A stretch of DNA of 64,000 nt from Sipunculus nudus (lineage: Eukaryota > Annelida > Sipuncula > Golfingiida > Sipunculidae): contig CM049310.1 of NCBI GenBank assembly GCA_026874595.1, forward strand, positions 5,086,001 through 5,150,000, read 5' to 3'. This document shows, piece after piece, positions 38,061 through 57,911 of this stretch. Numbering within the stretch: the stretch's first letter is position 1; each line of letters begins with the position of its first letter. Position numbers and translations under genes: made by a program. A model generated the notes under the pieces. That model did not search any database. It worked only from the letters and a program-made list of their open reading frames with translations, and was not told the DNA's origin.

Positions 38061-38067
38061 ATAAGAT

Positions 38068-41000
38068 GGTCAGCATTTTGGTGTCACCAACACCTGATAG
38101 GTGGCAGCACAGTATGGACATTTGTTCTCACAGCAAATATGACAAGTTAAATTATTGATGCAGCTGTGGCCAACAGCTTTACAACTGTAAGATGATTGAA
38201 ATAGTTTTTAGCCAGTGTGCTCCTATACAAACTTTTGTTTGCTACATATGCCTTTATCACATGTACAAGTAAAGATTTGGGTAGTTTTGCATATTTATTT
38301 AAAAAATCTTATATATAGCATCCAAGTCTACTGATAGAAAAAAAAACATAGTATAATGAAGCTTTCAGAATGGCTTATTAATTGGTCATTAGTGTAAAGG
38401 TGCAATTTTCCCAATCATTATATGGGCTGAAATGAGCAGATAATTGTCTAATTACGAATGATTTGTGCATATTAACTAATAACAAATAATTTACAACTAA
38501 AGGACCAATATCTACCAGACAAATTGGCAATGATTGTGATAAGTTTTATGGCATTATTTACTGTAGAAAATGTATGACTGCTGAAATCTTATTGATTTAA
38601 CTTATTTTCTGCTTTTCTTATACTGCTAGAATACTGGTATATCAGTTGAATTCTTTATTGAACAAAACAACAAGATTTCAGTGCAGCCTGCCTATTACAT
38701 GTTATTCAGTAGTGTGTATCTCTACAATATACTTTTCATGTCAACATATCTGTAATTATTATCATATTATTTTGTATCTCACCAAATTAAGTGTGACTTT
38801 TTAATCATTATAATCATACTGATAAAGACATATTTTCTGCATTGTATATTTTCTCTGATTGAAATATTAACAATGGACAAGGTTGACTGTCAGCATAACA
38901 CTTCAGTGCACCAAGCAAAGCTTTTCATGTTCTCAGGGATTCATCTTCACCAAGTCGTGCTTATGTTTCAGAACTAACAGTTTAGGGACAGTCCTCATGC
39001 TTTGATCAGAAAGCATTAATTTCTAATTCCTTTAACACACTGCTTGCAATGGCTTGCCTTTGCTACATAAGGCCATATGGGAGCTGTCACAAAACCAAGA
39101 ATGTTGGTACTATGAAGGATGGGTGTTGTAAGTCTGAATGAGGAAAAACCTTGGGAAATATGAATAACCAGACATACCCTGCACACTTTACTTTAAATGT
39201 TCTTGGCGAGGGCCCTGGTGGTTTTTGCAAGCGTTTGATAATTAAAAGTCAGGATGAATTTAATGTGAGTATTGTGCAAAGAGTATATGTAGTTCAAGTG
39301 TAACTGAACAAGATTGAATTATATTAAACAAAGATAACTGAACTTCTTTTTGGGAGGTGATATTAACAAATCACTGTTAGTACAGCAGACCATTGAGTGC
39401 AGCTGTTTTTCACCAGACAACCACAAGTCATCAATCCTAAGTTAAAACTGCATTTTCTTCACTGCTTACCTGGTATTTTCGATGATTTTTAAAAATATGC
39501 ATCTAGCACCACGTCTCCCAAAGCATTTCTCAACACATTCAGAGATTGCCTTCTGGTTATATGGAACTTCATTTTCTCTTTGATCTCCGGTATTTCGTCA
39601 ATCATTGATTTCGATTTCAGAAGGTATGCACTCAGCAGGAATGAGTTGGTGTTTCTTAAACAGTTCGATTACAAACCAGTAAACATGGCCTTTTGCAGAG
39701 TTAATATTTTGATCTGCATTTACACAGTGCTTACTGGCTATTTTTCGCCGAGTGATTCTGATTTTTGCATTAGTTGAAACATGCACCCTTTATTTATGTC
39801 TTTAAGGCATTTCTAAATAGAAGTTTTTATAGGTACTGTGGAGATGGCTATTTAGATATGATGCCTGTTTACAAGGACATGCATTCTATTCAGTACATAG
39901 TGGGTAGTTCATATCAGCAATCACAATTTTCCAAATTGAATCCACCTTGCACTGTGTCAAGGCATTGCTCAGAAGCATTAGTAATTAGGTAATTAGTAGA
40001 TCTAAGTGCTCTGATTTTCAGTTTTTAAAATAATGCCAGTTATATGTCACAGGCAGGGCATAAATCATTCTGTTAATACATGCTGAGGCAGGTCAGTTGG
40101 AATAAGAAATATTATACAAGTTTACAAATTTAAAAGAACTGGCATTGTGGTTGGCTTTCAAATTTGCATTAATTGTGAAAGGTAAATAATTGTGAAAATT
40201 AAACCTTCATGAACAAGACATATCATCAAACCATTAAAAGACAAAAGATTTATAATATTTTAAATAATATTATACCATTTATATTTCTTGTCAGTAATGA
40301 ACAAATGCTCTTGGTTGTCATCAAATTGTTCATATTTTGCATATATATTATAAAGCAAGAACAATTGTCTGGTCTCATTCCTGCCCATAACATTAAAAAA
40401 AAAATAAGGCAGTTAACTCTGTGTAGTGCCTATACTAAGAGACCACAAAACAAAACCCTTGCAAAACATACTGAAAAAAGATTAACCACAGAGAATCAAC
40501 CTCACAAAAATGATGCTGTTAAAAGTATATTATTCTCATTATTTCAAAACTTTGTGATAACAACTGATAACATGCAGTTTTGCACTACACCATTTTGATT
40601 AATGTTGTAGATGCCATATTAGAAGTGTATTATTGTGGAGCACATAAAAAGGCAATATGCACCAACTGAAGCTTGGCTGTCATATATGGTTAGCCTGTTG
40701 ATCTCACACATTTAATTTTCTATTACAATCTCTCTCAAACAGAAGACACAAATTATCAGTACATTCCAAGATTTGCTAGCTAAATAGACAGAGGGAACAA
40801 TATAATACTGTGTTATTTAAATGTACCAGATATACATATAATAACCATGTTTGTTTGCTTTGGTGTGTGTGTACTGGTATTGCATATTCTGTTTACTTGT
40901 ACTTTGTATCATTCGCACATCTACAGACACACATACATTTATATATTTATACTAATGAAAAAATACTGAATCTGCATCAAATTCCAGTGCATCAGGTAAT

Positions 41001-41198
41001 AATAAAAAAATTCCTCTTATTTGAGAATATCTAATATGACCACTGCTGAATTGTTTAAATGTTTTCAGGAATATTTTAGATTACTTTTTAACCAGTTTTG
41101 CACAAAATATGTGATGTACACCTCTAATGGTTGATACTGGAATGAGAGCTGTTACAACCTTTTGTTCATCATTAAGTAGAGTGTAGAGCTGTGTTCAC
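38068..41198. other. Non-coding stretch, no gene seen
   Basis: AT-rich sequence with short chance frames (the longest is 40209-40598, 129 codons, Lys/Ile/Asn-rich and unrecognisable). No other structure is apparent. Confidence 0.45.
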
Positions 41199-41207
41199 AT
41201 ACAGGTA

Positions 41208-41297
41208 TACGCTCCCGAGGCAACGGAAAAATCTTGCGCTTCTAAAGAAGCGATATATGTAGTAGGCGTATAGGTAAAGTGCTGTGTAAAAAGCGTA
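41208..41297. mobile_element. 90-bp miniature MULE-like element with 9-bp target duplication
   Basis: It starts TACGCTCCCG and ends AAGCGTA, and is flanked by the perfect 9-bp direct repeat ATACAGGTA at 41199-41207 and 41298-41306. It shares the palindromic GCTTCTAAAGAAGC block and the GTATAGGTAAAG / GCTGTGTAAAAAGCG block with the 683-bp element at 22979-23661, joined with the middle missing. It is thus an internal-deletion derivative of the same family. Confidence 0.85.
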
Positions 41298-41306
41298 ATA
41301 CAGGTA

Positions 41307-44300
41307 TGGATATCAGTGCTGACAGGGAAACCACAATGTGTGTATTACCCTATTGTGATCACATTATACAGATAAGGAAGCATTAAAATATTCTTTGCAG
41401 GCTTTGGTGTTTTCCCCTGAATCTTTCTCTATCTATTCCTGTGTACTAGTATATAAAGCTTTCCATGGATGTACATTTCTTATTTGGCCAAGTTAAGACT
41501 TTTGTACCAAAACATCCCAACCATTTACCCATAACAAAAATAATTAAACACTCCTATGATACAATATGTACAAGGATAGTCAGTGGTTCATATTATATAA
41601 TTACAAGTGAGTGGTGGCATTATGAACTAGTAATTGACACTTTATATAGGCTGTATGTTATTTAGCAGTTTGAATGAACTGTTCACATTTTAGAGGCAGT
41701 CCAAGCATGGCATATTTATTTATGTGTATGTGAGAATCTGTGAGCACCAAAATAATATCATGTGTTTCTTTTTTTTTTACAGTTCTGTGACATGATGCAA
41801 CTACCTCTAGTTTTGGAATATGTTTTATGCTGCTGTTAATTTGCAGTAATATTAGAGGCATTAGAAACTGCTTCATTTTGTAGATTAGAAAATAAAGTGT
41901 TCTTTTGTTTAGTGAACCATTTTGCATGAATGGGTACAGCCTAAATGTGTGCAGCTTATTGGTAAAAGTACTTGAGTATGAGAAACTGTAATCTGTTACT
42001 TCATTTTCATAACATTAACATAATTACTTGTGTACACCTGCATATTAAGACATTTTATGTTATAATCTATGTGGATATTCCTAAGGCCTTTGAATCTGTC
42101 TCCAACAAGTTCAAGTGATATGTGTAAACATGTCTGTGCCCTGTCATTCAGTTTCATCTCCCCCATAATACCACATCTGCAGTTGTTAAGGATTTATGTA
42201 GGAGCCAACATGTGTATCATACCAGAAGAAAAACCATAATAAGTCTCATTTGTGCATATTTTGCTCTGTCATCAAGATAAAAAGTAACTGAGCTGCTATT
42301 GAGCTGAAGGTCCAAATGTTGGTGCCAGTTTCAGCTGCAGTGCAACCTTACCCCAGTATATGGCAGCACAGGTAGCTAATCAACATACTGGTAGTGTATT
42401 CTTTGAAGCACTTCCATTTTGATATTAATGTTGAATAGGCAAAATGAACAGGAGGAAAATCTAGTCTTACAGGGATGTAGTTTTGAGAATACGTCTCAGT
42501 ACTGTTGGCTCTGTGTATTAGTTAAAAATCAGCTGTATATTTATGCATTACTGTATGATATTGCATAGGATTGTCCCTAAATTGGCATTTGAACTAGTGA
42601 ACATTCAGAGTGTATGCATAGCATATGAAGATATAACATTTATGACATAAAGTATGATCCTGTTGTTCAGAGAGGTAATGACTTTGTATATATTAGAAAA
42701 CGAGCATTCCGTAAATCATGAAAATGTGCATTACGGAGTTGACATATGTAAATTACAGACCTTTTGTATATATTGATAAAGCATAAAAAATTATCCTTAC
42801 CACTTATTATTGATAGTGGTTTATGGGTAATGCTGCTATTAGGATAAATTAGCCCAGGATTAATTAGAAATGGTGATTTATATTGTAATTAGGTGAAGGT
42901 GTTGGAAGTAGTCTGTATAAATTTGAAATTCATCATGTATTAAACTTAAACTTATTCACCATATATTAAGTGTATAGCTTAGTAGATTCTGTGATTACCT
43001 TATTTAACTTCACGGATGGGCAAATGTTTGACTTCGTTTATTGTTCCTATATGTATTTAAAAAGTATATATTTGAATATCTCACATATTAAACAAAATAG
43101 CTGTCAGATGGTCCTTGCAGATCTACCGTGTAAAAAAATGCTTCAGTTTTGTCATCATATGTAAATATTTACTTTCTTCATTTTAATAATCACTGTGTTC
43201 ATCCTCATTTGTCTTTTTATCACCCTCTGTGGGATCTTTTCCACCATAACTAAATCATATTTCAATAAACTGGTGACATGTGGTGGAAATCATTTCATTA
43301 TGCACTTTAAAGATCTAATTTGGCCCTGGATCTTTCAATAAAGAATTTATTTTTAATGTTAAGAATTGCTATTAGAAGCCTGGCTTGTAAAAAATATGGT
43401 GTATAGATTTAAGACACAGTCACTATTAGCAAAACCTTTTGACAGGGTGCCTCCGTCATCAGTTACATGAATAATGCCAATAAGTTAAACAAGGATTTAG
43501 AAATGGGCAAAAAATAACTTTTGCAGAACAATCATAAATAGTAGTTTCATTGATGCTCAAAAGGTGGCAGCACCTGCGTTAAGCCACTACAGTTAGGAAC
43601 CTTGGGCTACTTCGTGGTGTTGCACTTCACTGCACTTTATATCATGTTGGTATACTATAATGCACCTGTGATGTAATGTGACTGTATATGGTTGTTCAGT
43701 GTTTGTAGAACCCCTTTTCTAGAGATACCTGTGTATACAAGATTTATACCACCTTTTAGACTGAGTGTCAAGAGTGGATTTTGTCCCTTCAAGAAGTGAG
43801 TAGAGATGTGCTTCATTATGTATCTGCAGGGCAGATATCGGGCTTTGTATTTCTCATTTTCCGCTCTTCATTTAGTTTGGGATGAATATATACATTTATT
43901 AACATAAATCTGGTGTTTTCTTTTTCTTGACAAACCCAGTGTGTGTATGTGTGTATCACAAGTGTTTTTCACATATGTGTGTGTATCCTTTAAATATATT
44001 ACGTCTGTTGATTAGGAGATTTAAATTGCATTAAAACTGAATCCCCCTTCAGTGTATTATAATAATTAATAGATTGATGTCAGATGGACGTTGAAGTAGC
44101 TGTCACAAAGATATAATAAGACCATTGGAAATTTTATTTCCAGAAAAAAAATGCAGTTTAGATTTTATGCAGGAAGGGGGGGGGGTAATATTTGTTTCAG
44201 TCCAGAACAGTTTGTATTCTTATGCATATAAGCACTTAAATATTAAAATTTATAGTTCAGACAAAATAAATTAAGTAGTTTAGTTTGGAGTTTTAAATGA

Positions 44301-44755
44301 GTAATAAGATTTATACAGTAAAAAGACTTTCATGTATTATTTCTCACAGACTGTTATTTAACATAGATAGATAGTTGATAGATTCCTGTATGCCCAAACA
44401 GTCATTGTGTCTTAAGAAGTTTCAGATATTATAATACTCTTGATTGATTTCTCATTCTAATTTCTAGTTATTTTGCTGATAGTGTCCGAAAGTTAATATT
44501 TTCCTTTATTAAACTCAGTGACAGATACTTCAGCATATATACAAATTTCTCGCCTGCGTTGGACTTTGAGGGTGTACAGTCAATTGGTCAACAAAGGACT
44601 GAAACCGTCCAATCTGCACCAAGGCTTTCACTACTGGCGCGATGGCGCCACCTATTAACGATACCTGGTACCAGCATTCCTTCCTCAGTTTGAGAACACC
44701 GTGACCCACTTTCAAGTGCGCAGGCGTCCTTTTGGCTTGCGGTACCTCGTGAAAC
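41307..44755. other. Non-coding stretch upstream of SET
   Basis: No coding signal is visible. From about 44560 the sequence becomes richer in GC and CpG (GGCGCGATGGCGCC near 44637), which probably marks the SET promoter and 5' UTR. The transcription start cannot be placed from sequence alone. Confidence 0.45.
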
Positions 44756-50700
<5,945 letters not shown>

Positions 50701-52366
50701 GCAGGGACCATTAGACACATGCACAAAAACACTAACCATTCATGGACATGAACAGACTTGAGTGACAGGTGTCTGATACAGAGACCATTGGTTGATCCCT
50801 CCCCTGTTGCACACAGTGGCTATCAAAGCAATAGAACAAGAAACATCACTGGTGAACATTGCTCACTCACATTCCTAGAGACACATGGCATCTACAAAAT
50901 ATTTTTCTCATTGTATAGAAAACCTGTAGTAAGGGAAATATAGAAAAGTCCACCTATTGTGTTAAATTGGCCCATGGCAGTTCATGGCTACCTTTTTGAT
51001 CAGAACGCAAAATGTAGCAGGGTTAGTATGTTTCTCGTCATCAATTTGATAAAATGGCACCCGCAAAGACTTTCTGGACTTGCATGGCATCCTGAAATTA
51101 ATCATGTTTTGAATTTCTTTATGAATGAATAATTACATATATAGAGGATGTGTACTTGTTGATGAATAGATTTCTCGTATATCTCTCTGATCGTCGAGCA
51201 AGTTTTGCAGTTTGTATCATATGGCTGTGTGTAGCGTGTTTAGCCAAATTTTTTAGCCCTCTTTCTCATGCTGCAACCGGTGCACCTGAACGTTTTACTC
51301 AGTATATTATCGTTCATATTGAAAGAAGAAAAAAGTGTTTGGATACCTATTGTGATGAGAATATAATTGTTTCTTCATATTTTGCTACTTTTCATGATGT
51401 TCATAAAGTTCAACTGAAATTAAAAAAAAACTAAAACTGCCATAATTTCATGGATTATTTAGTTGTAATATCTTAATTAAAGATTTTTAATGTGTTTAGA
51501 GATCTCATTTCTTAAAAGTAATGTTAACTTCTCAAATTGTGGACTCCATGGGGTTTAAAAGTGAAGCACTTAGGGGATGTGGATACTACTTCGAATGGAT
51601 ATTTTATTTCATTTAAAGAAAAATGATGTGATGTGTAAAGATATTTTTAGCGACTTATTCCTGACAAACATTTTAAAGCTCTTTGAATGGAGAAGTTTAA
51701 CAGTAAGTCCCCACAAGCTAAAAAAATTCTAAAGGATTAAACGTGACTGGATTTTAGTGAACAAAATAACATATTTTTCAGGTAAATATTTTTTCCAATT
51801 CTTCTAGCTTCAATAATCTTGGTTTGTTATGTGGATACTGTTCTAACATCACAAAAAGCATACCCAGCGCACCTGGCCTTGGCCAAGCTTCGTTCAGTTT
51901 ATAAAAATGGCAGCTGCTTCTCTTTGTATACACTGTTCGTGAGAAAAACATTCACCCGTCCACGTAGTAAAACTGGCTGGCAGGATACTATCTACTGCAG
52001 CATGTAAAGAAAATGCATAAGAACCCTTAGTGTATGTTGATACACCTGCACTCAAATAGCTCTTGGAACAAATCACTGGTTATTCTCTTATACAAGCTGC
52101 CTGTTATAAATGTGTCTTTTAATTTATATTGGATGAATTTCTGTCCCTCATTGTATGCTCTGGTTATGTCTGGTTTTATGGGTTTCATTGTGCGTATTTT
52201 TCACTTGGCCTCGGTCGGGTTGCGGTGCATTTATTCAACAAGGGTTCATGTGTAAAGATTCAAGACCAGGAAGGATAGATATTACGGATGGCTTTGTCCT
52301 CTTCTCCGGACAAGTTAGAGAAACAAATCAGGTATTTGTACTTTGTATCTAAAGATTCACAATAAA
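50701..52366 (+). other. Probable SET 3' UTR ending at an AATAAA signal
   Basis: After the TGA at 50698-50700 the sequence has no repeat structure until an AATAAA at 52361-52366, followed by T-rich sequence (TTTTATTTTTTTACAG from 52394). A 3' UTR of ~1.67 kb is plausible for this gene but is inferred. An alternative, nearer cleavage site cannot be excluded. Confidence 0.45.
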
Positions 52367-52622
52367 CTAAACGTTTATTACAATCTTGTATCATGTTTTA
52401 TTTTTTTACAGTATTGAGTACAGCTGAGAATCCATCCATTACATTAATTTCAAATGCATTATTATTTATCATTAACAAGCTCTTCTTGTCTACACCCCTG
52501 TCAAACATACACCTGCAATCCATCAGAACTAACATGATAAATTTGGAAACCCCAGGGGAAAATAGAGCATCTCCCAGCGAGCACCTGTTTATAGTGACAC
52601 TTTTTGAGTCCTGCTTTATCTC

Positions 52623-52960
52623 CTTTATTGTATCCCAAGACAAAGTCGGGATAGTATGGTTTGGGCACGGTTGCCCTGCTGAGTTTCTTTTTAGGCGGGA
52701 TACCTCTATAAAGTATTTCACGGATCTATATGAAACTTTACATGTGCATAGATATAGGCAAGAGGACGAAGCCTATTTGAAATGGGGTCATGACCTTTAC
52801 TTGGAGAGTGACCTTGACCTTGAATACTTCAATTTTTTGGGAACGTAGAATAAATTCTTAAATATCTCAAGATGTCTTGCATGGATTGATCCAAAAATCA
52901 AGTTGACCGAAGATCTTGGATAGTCATGTCATGTACCGGAAACTCAGTGGCGACCATACC
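52623..52960 (+). mobile_element. Truncated 5' fragment of the Helentron-like family
   Basis: It starts TTATTGTATCCCAAGACAAAG like the copy at 27487 and follows it through AGATATAGGCAAGAGGACGA, GGTCATGACCTTTACTTGG, TGACCTTGACCTTGAATA and AGATGTCTTGCATGGATTGA. Similarity stops near 52960, so the repeat body and 3' hairpin are absent. Confidence 0.75.
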
Positions 52961-54465
52961 ATAAACAAGTGTAAAACTGAAAAAAATATCATTGCAGACA
53001 GCCTGGCCATGAAGGGCCATGTTAAAGACTTGAACTGGAATAGTGTACTGATCAAAAAATTATCTAAAATAGAACCATCACAATGTTTGTTTCAAAACTT
53101 TGATATGAACTTTTAAGAATTTCTCAAAGACCCCATAATGAAATGTGTACAAATGAAGTTTGAAATTGTAATAACTGATGAAATGCCCTTATTCTTAAAT
53201 ATATGAAGAATTGCACCCAAGAGGAGTGTATTAATATTCTAAGATTCTCCTTTTATGATAATTGATCCTTCAATGCTACATAGTGTCTTCTGAGCTTCTC
53301 ATGAAATATTTTTGTAAAATGTCATGTGATCCCTGAGAAACCATATTGAGTTGAAGAGAACATGAGCATGGCCGTCTCTGAATGCAGTGGGACAATGAAC
53401 CAAATGGTAAATAATTTTGACAGAACATTTGATCACGAGAAGCCCATGTGTCTGTACAAGCAGAAATTCAGTAAATACATCTGGTAATGACATGCATAAT
53501 CAGAGCTGGGTATACATCAGTTTGCAGCTGTAAAAATAATTTAAAGTAATAGATGGTTCTTAAGATATTTTGGCAGCTGATGGACATTTTAATGCTTACG
53601 ATTGTGTTTGTGTGTTGAGGGGTGGTGGGAGGTTACGATTGTGTTTGTGTGTTGGGGTGGGGGCTCTGCTTGTCATGTTGTATTAACATGTAATGAGAGC
53701 ACCTGCTGTAAACTTATAAAAATTTGGTTAAAAAAAGTCAGTGATAAGAAATCATCCATGCAGGACCAGAAACCACATACTCAGGCATACGGATAGCTTT
53801 AACATGTTGTGTATGGATTAGCTGAAGGGTTCAAAGGGTCACGCCTGATTGCTTTAAAACACAAATGTAAACAATATAAAAAGTCATTTTGGCATCTGTT
53901 TATCTGCTCAGACATTACATCTGATATTAAAAAGATAAAATAAAGATTATTTGTGTGCCTGTTGCCTTTGAGTAGTCACCATATCCTTTTCATATTAAAT
54001 ACTGGAAGTCAAAATGTACGACAGTTTATAATTGTAAAAAAGAGTAAAATTTATTTAAAGCTGTACAAGTGATGCACACAAGCTTTTTCTTCTTCATTAC
54101 TTGAATGATACAAATAATATCCATAAGTTCACTTTCCAAAATGAAACTGTTTTCACTAGTGTTTGGTTTTGTTCCATGTCAGTCAGATTACACTGTCTAC
54201 TGAACATTTTTTTCTTTTAAACCCGGACTGTGTGAAGGGGATGGATAAGTATCGGAGTGGATCTTATTAAATTTTGCTGCAAGCCTGGATAAAGTGGCAG
54301 ACTCTGTAAAATATTTTCCCTTTATTGAAAGAATACAGTGAAAGATTGTTTTCCCCTTTGATGAAGAAACACAGTAAGCTTAGTACAGTACTGTCTAATT
54401 AAGAAGTCTCAGTTGTTATAGGTACAGGCACAGAGATGAACCTAAGACAAGTACTACACCTTGCC
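52961..54465. other. Non-coding stretch, no gene seen
   Basis: The only structure is a direct duplication of GATTGTGTTTGTGTGTTG with a GGTGG-rich tail at 53600-53620 and 53637-53657. Open frames are short and unsupported. Confidence 0.45.
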
Positions 54466-56805
54466 GCGCAGACGGCAGTCTGCACCACACCTTGGTTTAT
54501 ACACAGACCGCACAATCTGCACCACATCTTGGTTTGTACACAGACGGCACAGTCTGCACCACACCTTGGTTTATACATAGACTGCACAGTCTGCACCACA
54601 CCTTGGTTTATACATAGACTGCACAATCTGCACCACCTATTGGTTTGTACACAGACGGCACAGTCTGCACCACACCTTGGTTTATACATAGACTGCACAG
54701 TCTGCACCACACCTTGGTTTATACATAGACTGCACAGTCTGCACCACACCTTGGTTTATACATAGACTGTACAGTCTGCACCACACCTTGGTTTATACAC
54801 AGACTGCACAGTCTGCACCACACCTTGGTTTGTACACAGACTGCACAGTCTGCACCACACCTTGGTTTATACATAGACTGCACAGTCTGCACCACACCTT
54901 GGTTTATACATAGACTGCACAATCTGCACCACATCTTGGTTTGTACACAGACCGCACAATCTGCACCACCTATTGGTTTGTACACAGACGGCACAGTCTT
55001 TACCACACCTTGGTTTATACACAAAGCACAATCATGCACCACACCTTGGTTTATACACAGACCGCACAATCTGCACCACCTATTGGTTTGTACACAGACT
55101 ACACAATCTGCACCACATCTTGGTTTATACACAGACCACACAATCTACACCACATCTTGGTTTATACACAGACCGCACAATCTGCACCACACCTTGGTTT
55201 ATACATAGACTGCACAGTCTGCACCACACCTTGGTTTATACACAAGCGCAATCCTGCACCACACCTTGGTTTATACACAGACTGCACAATCTGCACCACA
55301 TCTTGGTTTATACACAGACCGCACAATCTGCACCACCTATTGGTTTGTACACAGACTGCACGATCTGCACCACATCTTGGTTTATACACAGACCACACAA
55401 TCTGCACCACACCTTGGTGTACACAGATGGCACAGTCTGTACCACACCTTGGTTTATACACAAAGCACAATCCTGCACCACACCTTGGTTTATAAACAGA
55501 CTGCACAGTCTGCACCACACCTTGGTTTATACATAGACTGCACAATCTGCACCACCTATTGGTTTGTACACAGACGGCACAGTCTGCACCACATCTTGGT
55601 TTGTACACAGACTGCACAATCTGCACCTCACCTTGGTTTATACACAGATGGCACAATCTGCACCACATCTTGGTTTGTACACAGACTGCACAATCTGTAC
55701 CACATCTTGGTTTATACACAGATGGCACAATCTGCACCACCTATTGGTTTGTACACAGACGGCACAGTCTGTACCACACCTTGGTTTATACACAAAGCAC
55801 AATCCTGCACCACACCTTGGTTTATACACAGATGGCACAATCAGCACCACATCTTGGTTTGTACACAGACTGCACAATCTGCACCTCACCTTGGTTTATA
55901 CACAGATGGCACAATCAGCACCACTTCTTGGTTTGTACACAGACTGCACAATCTGCAACTCACCTTGGTTTATACACAGATGGCACAATCAGCACCACAC
56001 CTTGGTTTGTACACGGACTGCACAATCTGCACCACACCTTGGTTTATATACAGACCGCACAATCTGTACCACACCTTGGTTTATATACAGACCGCACAAT
56101 CTGCACCACACCTTGGTTTATACACAGATGGCACAATCTGCACCACACCTTGGTTTGTACACAGACTGCACAATCTGCACCACACCTTGGTTTATATACA
56201 GACCGCACAATCTGTACCACACCTTGGTTTATACACAGATGCACAATCTGCACCACTTCTTGGTTTGTACACAGACTGCACAATCTGCACCTCACCTTGG
56301 TTTATACACAGATGGCACAATCTGCACCACACCTTGGTTTGTACACGGACTGCACAATCTGCACCACACCTTGGTTTATATACAGACCGCACAATCTGTA
56401 CCACACCTTGGTTTATACACAGATGCACAATCAGCACCACTTCTTGGTTTGTACACAGACTGCACAATCTGCACCTCACCTTGGTTTATACACAGATGGC
56501 ACAATCTGCACCACACCTTGGTTTGTACACGGACTGCACAATCTGCACCACACCTTGGTTTATATACAGACTGCACAATCTGTACCACACCTTGGTTTAT
56601 ATACAGACCGCACAATCTGCACCACACCTTGGTTTATACACAGATGGCACAATCTGTACCACACCTTGGTTTGTACACAGACTGCACAATCTGCACCACA
56701 CCTTGGTTTATATACAGACCGCACAATCTGTACCACACCTTGGTTTATACACAGATGCACAATCAGCACCACACCTTAGATCATACACAGATGGCATAAT
56801 CTGCA
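54466..56805 (+). repeat. 2.3-kb array of a 37-bp repeat, about 63 copies
   Basis: The unit reads CACCACACCTTGG, then TTTATACACAGAC, then a CGCACAATCTG variant; consecutive CTTGGTTT motifs at 54491, 54528 and 54565 give 37 bp. Variants differ at TTTATAC/TTTGTAC, CACACC/CATCTT/CCTATT, and ACAGACTG/ATAGACTG/ATGGC. A few units are 35-36 bp. From about 56050 a higher-order period of 184 bp (five units) appears, for example GATGCACAATC at 56239 and 56423. Long frames (up to 534 codons) arise because 37 is not divisible by 3 and most units lack stops. They show no start context or domain, so I do not call a protein. Confidence 0.92.
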
Positions 56806-57911
56806 AGCAATCTTTTCATCTAGTTCAAGGAATTCAAAGACAAATGAAAAAGTCATGGGTATTCAGTTAAGTGAATATAACAACATGGTTTAAAAAATGT
56901 TTTTTTTAAATGGAACATGCACACATGAATCATACAAATATTTAGGTCATTAGTTCAGTGCCTACAGGATCATATTCTTTACATTAATGAAGCCCCTGCT
57001 GTAGTTTGACTGACAAAACGTGGTCTATGAATAAAAGCAAACTCATATTTGTCACAGAGATTCATTTTTAAATTTGAGCATAAACATTCATGGTGAGACA
57101 GATTACTGACAACTGTCACATGAAGTCATTTTTCTTCAGAGATTCAGTAGATATAACAATGTATGCTACGGACGAGCAGTAGTAACCAAGTCAGAAGCGT
57201 TATATATAGTACTTTGTATGGAAAAACAATACTTAAATTAATAAATAGCTAAAATGTACTAATTAAAGAATATTCATTGCACTTTGACCTTTACCTTAAG
57301 AAAAATGCAATTCCTGGTGGAATTAAAGGAGGGCACAGCTCATTTGAAGTTTCTTTAGCTGCATTTGTTACATATTAGATTTATTGTAATCACCAGATAT
57401 CAAACGGTGCATGTGAATTGGAACCAATGGGTGCCCGGTAAACAGAACCAAAGGCCCAATGACTGGATGTAAGGGTTGTCATAGTAACCAAATATGAAAT
57501 TATTTAAATTATGTTTGATGTCAATTTTATTAGTCACTTAAAACTTGAATGTTACCCAGTGAAACTTTGGTTTCATTATTTGCTCCCTGGATGCCACCAT
57601 TGCCGTAGATAAAGGTGAAGGTTGCCAAGTGGGACAAATGGTTAATACCATGGGGACCACTTTCCACTTGTACAATTTACCATATAACTCACAGGTAACA
57701 AACGCAGCATTATGCAACTGCCAACACAACAGTGTGTCATATGGTGGATAATGAACAAATATTTTATTCAAGTCCCATCAATATGAACTCCCATTCTCTA
57801 AAATGGTTACCCAATTGTCCTCATGCAACACTGGTCAAGTATATCCTATATTCATATTTAATACTATTCATATTCAATATAGTCATTGTTATTGATCCTA
57901 CAGGTATAATA
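56806..57911. other. Intergenic region between the SET side and the QTRT1 3' end
   Basis: No gene is visible. It should include the QTRT1 3' UTR on the minus strand. Confidence 0.45.
57763..57768 (-). terminator. Candidate polyadenylation signal of QTRT1
   Basis: TTTATT on the plus strand reads AATAAA on the minus strand, about 144 bp beyond the QTRT1 stop codon, a normal distance for a short 3' UTR. Confidence 0.5.

Noticed and set aside
40209-40598. 129-codon Lys/Ile/Asn-rich frame
   Set aside because: The residue bias simply mirrors AT-rich DNA, and no homologous family is recognised.
55266-56870. 534-codon open frame and several others of ~400 codons across the 37-bp array
   Set aside because: The frames result from a tandem unit lacking stops with a period of 1 modulo 3. 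Several overlapping frames are open at once, with no start context, splice sites or domain.
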